From positions 15,516 to 21,938 of the forward strand of contig PKXB01000056.1 of NCBI GenBank assembly GCA_003133345.1: DNA of 6,423 nt, in the 5' to 3' direction. The number at the start of each line of letters is the position of its first letter. Within the stretch, counting starts at the first letter, position 1. Under the pieces are notes generated by a model, which was not told where the DNA came from, did no database searches, and saw only the letters and a list, made by a program, of their open reading frames with translations. Below, piece by piece: positions 5,685-6,423 of this stretch. This DNA comes from Hyphomicrobiales bacterium. Its GTDB lineage: Bacteria > Pseudomonadota > Alphaproteobacteria > Rhizobiales > Xanthobacteraceae. Position numbers and translations under genes: made by a program.

Positions 5685-6374
5685 ATGCTGACACTGTTTT
5701 ATCATCCGCTATGCCCCTTCTCGCGCTATGTGCGCCTGATCCTCGGCGAATACGGTATCGAAGTGCGGCTGGTCGAAGAACGGTTTTGGGAACGGCGGGA
5801 GGAGTTCCTGCTGCTCAATCCGGCCGCCCAAATCCCGGTGCTGGTGGCCGACGGCCAGCCAGCAATTCCGGGCGCGTCCATCATTGCCGAATATATCGAG
5901 GAGACTCATACCGCCGAGCGCGAGAACCGCCTGCTGCCAGCGACGCCAGGGGAACGGGTCGAGGTGCGCCGGCTGGCGAGCTGGTTCAACGACAAATTCC
6001 ATTCGGAAGTCAGCGGCCCGCTGGTCAGCGAGCGCGTATTCAAGCGGCATATGACGGTGGAACAGGGCGGCGGGCCGCCCGATACCGGGGCGATGCGCGC
6101 CGCCCGCCACAATATCCGCTATCATCTGGCCTATATCGGCTGGCTGGTGCGCACACGCGACTGGCTCGCCGGCGACCGGCTGAGCTTGGCCGACCTTGCC
6201 GCGGCGGCGCATCTATCCGCCGCCGATTACCTGGGCGATGTGCCGTGGACCGCAGACGAAGCCGCCAAGAACTGGTACGCGCGGGTGAAGTCGCGGCCCT
6301 CGTTCCGGACGATCCTGGCCGATACGCTGGCCGGACTGCCGCCGGCAAAGAGCTACGCCGATCTGGACTTTTGA
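5685..6374 (+). CDS. fzlA: GST-fold protein, likely FtsZ-binding division protein FzlA
   Basis: The 229-aa protein has a glutathione S-transferase fold. The thioredoxin-like N-domain (1-75) begins LTLFYHPLCPFSRYVRLIL and has the cis-proline loop NPAAQIPVLV (P51). An all-helical C-domain (about 88-212) contains LAGDRLSLADLAAAAHL (161-177). Where catalytic GSTs have an E-S pair for glutathione, this protein reads PGASIIAEY (62-70), keeping S65 but not the acidic residue. In Caulobacter, FzlA is a GST-like protein of about 230 aa that binds FtsZ filaments and promotes constriction. The length, the tail YADLDF and the likely queG downstream fit that family and the alphaproteobacterial gene order as I recall it. 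The start ATG has CCGGAAAA upstream. The fold is certain; the FzlA assignment over a generic GST is probable. Confidence 0.75.
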   Translation: MLTLFYHPLCPFSRYVRLILGEYGIEVRLVEERFWERREEFLLLNPAAQIPVLVADGQPAIPGASIIAEYIEETHTAERENRLLPATPGERVEVRRLASWFNDKFHSEVSGPLVSERVFKRHMTVEQGGGPPDTGAMRAARHNIRYHLAYIGWLVRTRDWLAGDRLSLADLAAAAHLSAADYLGDVPWTADEAAKNWYARVKSRPSFRTILADTLAGLPPAKSYADLDF

Positions 6375-6423
6375 TCGAGCCTGAAACGATCAAGCGCGCG
6401 CTCATCGAACACGCGCGGACGCG
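6371..6423 (+). CDS. queG: Start of a gene, probably epoxyqueuosine reductase QueG (partial, runs off window)
   Basis: A frame opens with TTG at 6371, overlapping the fzlA stop as TTGA, and stays open to the window end. It encodes (M)IEPETIKRALIEHART, a charged helix like the N-terminus of QueG. QueG is the cobalamin-dependent iron-sulfur enzyme that reduces epoxyqueuosine to queuosine in tRNA. Only 17 codons are visible and no cofactor motif lies in them, so the call rests on N-terminal resemblance and on queG commonly following this GST-like gene in alphaproteobacteria. No clear Shine-Dalgarno sequence is present; translational coupling to fzlA is likely. Confidence 0.5.
   Translation, partial: MIEPETIKRALIEHART

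Noticed and set aside
4798..5691. Long plus-strand open frame (297 aa) opposite uppP
   Set aside because: It lies antisense to a clear uppP with both catalytic motifs, encodes low-complexity charged sequence with no recognisable fold, and is expected from high-GC codon bias.

Overview
The window reads as ordinary, well-kept chromosomal DNA of a high-GC alphaproteobacterium. The best fit is Hyphomicrobiales (Rhizobiales), in the Bradyrhizobium / Rhodopseudomonas / Xanthobacteraceae neighbourhood. This is inferred from the protein flavour, from the gene order rnd-lptC-lptA-lptB beside a tRNA-Leu, an NDUFA9-like gene and uppP, and from two copies of a 45-bp palindrome of a type I recall as common between rhizobial genes. 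No species can be named from sequence alone.

Left half (1-3482, all minus strand, read right to left): tRNA-Leu(CAG), a one-domain RNase D-like exonuclease (rnd), then lptC, lptA and lptB, which encode parts of the machine that moves lipopolysaccharide from the inner membrane to the outer membrane. lptC and lptA overlap by 4 bases. lptA and lptB are separated by 174 bp holding one copy of the palindrome; the other copy lies between the tRNA and rnd. In related genomes rpoN usually follows lptB; here the window ends 122 bp after lptB, before any such gene.

Middle (3483-4632): a divergent spacer with a good candidate promoter for the tRNA, then a plus-strand NDUFA9-like NAD(P)-binding protein. 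A GC-rich hairpin fills the 32-bp gap between it and the convergent uppP.

Right (4633-6423): uppP (undecaprenyl-diphosphatase, minus strand) is divergent from a GST-fold protein that best matches FzlA, the FtsZ-binding division factor of alphaproteobacteria. Their 209-bp spacer contains a 12-bp inverted repeat and a candidate fzlA promoter. The last 53 bases appear to be the start of queG, whose TTG start overlaps the fzlA stop.

The unifying theme is envelope building and division: LPS export (lptCAB), lipid-carrier recycling for peptidoglycan and polysaccharides (uppP) and constriction (fzlA). I see no mobile element, CRISPR array, phage, toxin-antitoxin or defence system, and no evidence of an undescribed multi-gene system. 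The points worth a second look are small: the palindromic repeat and its likeness to the adjoining tRNA 3' end, the long N-terminal extension of LptB, the run of non-ATG starts in the lpt genes, and the inverted repeat between uppP and fzlA.
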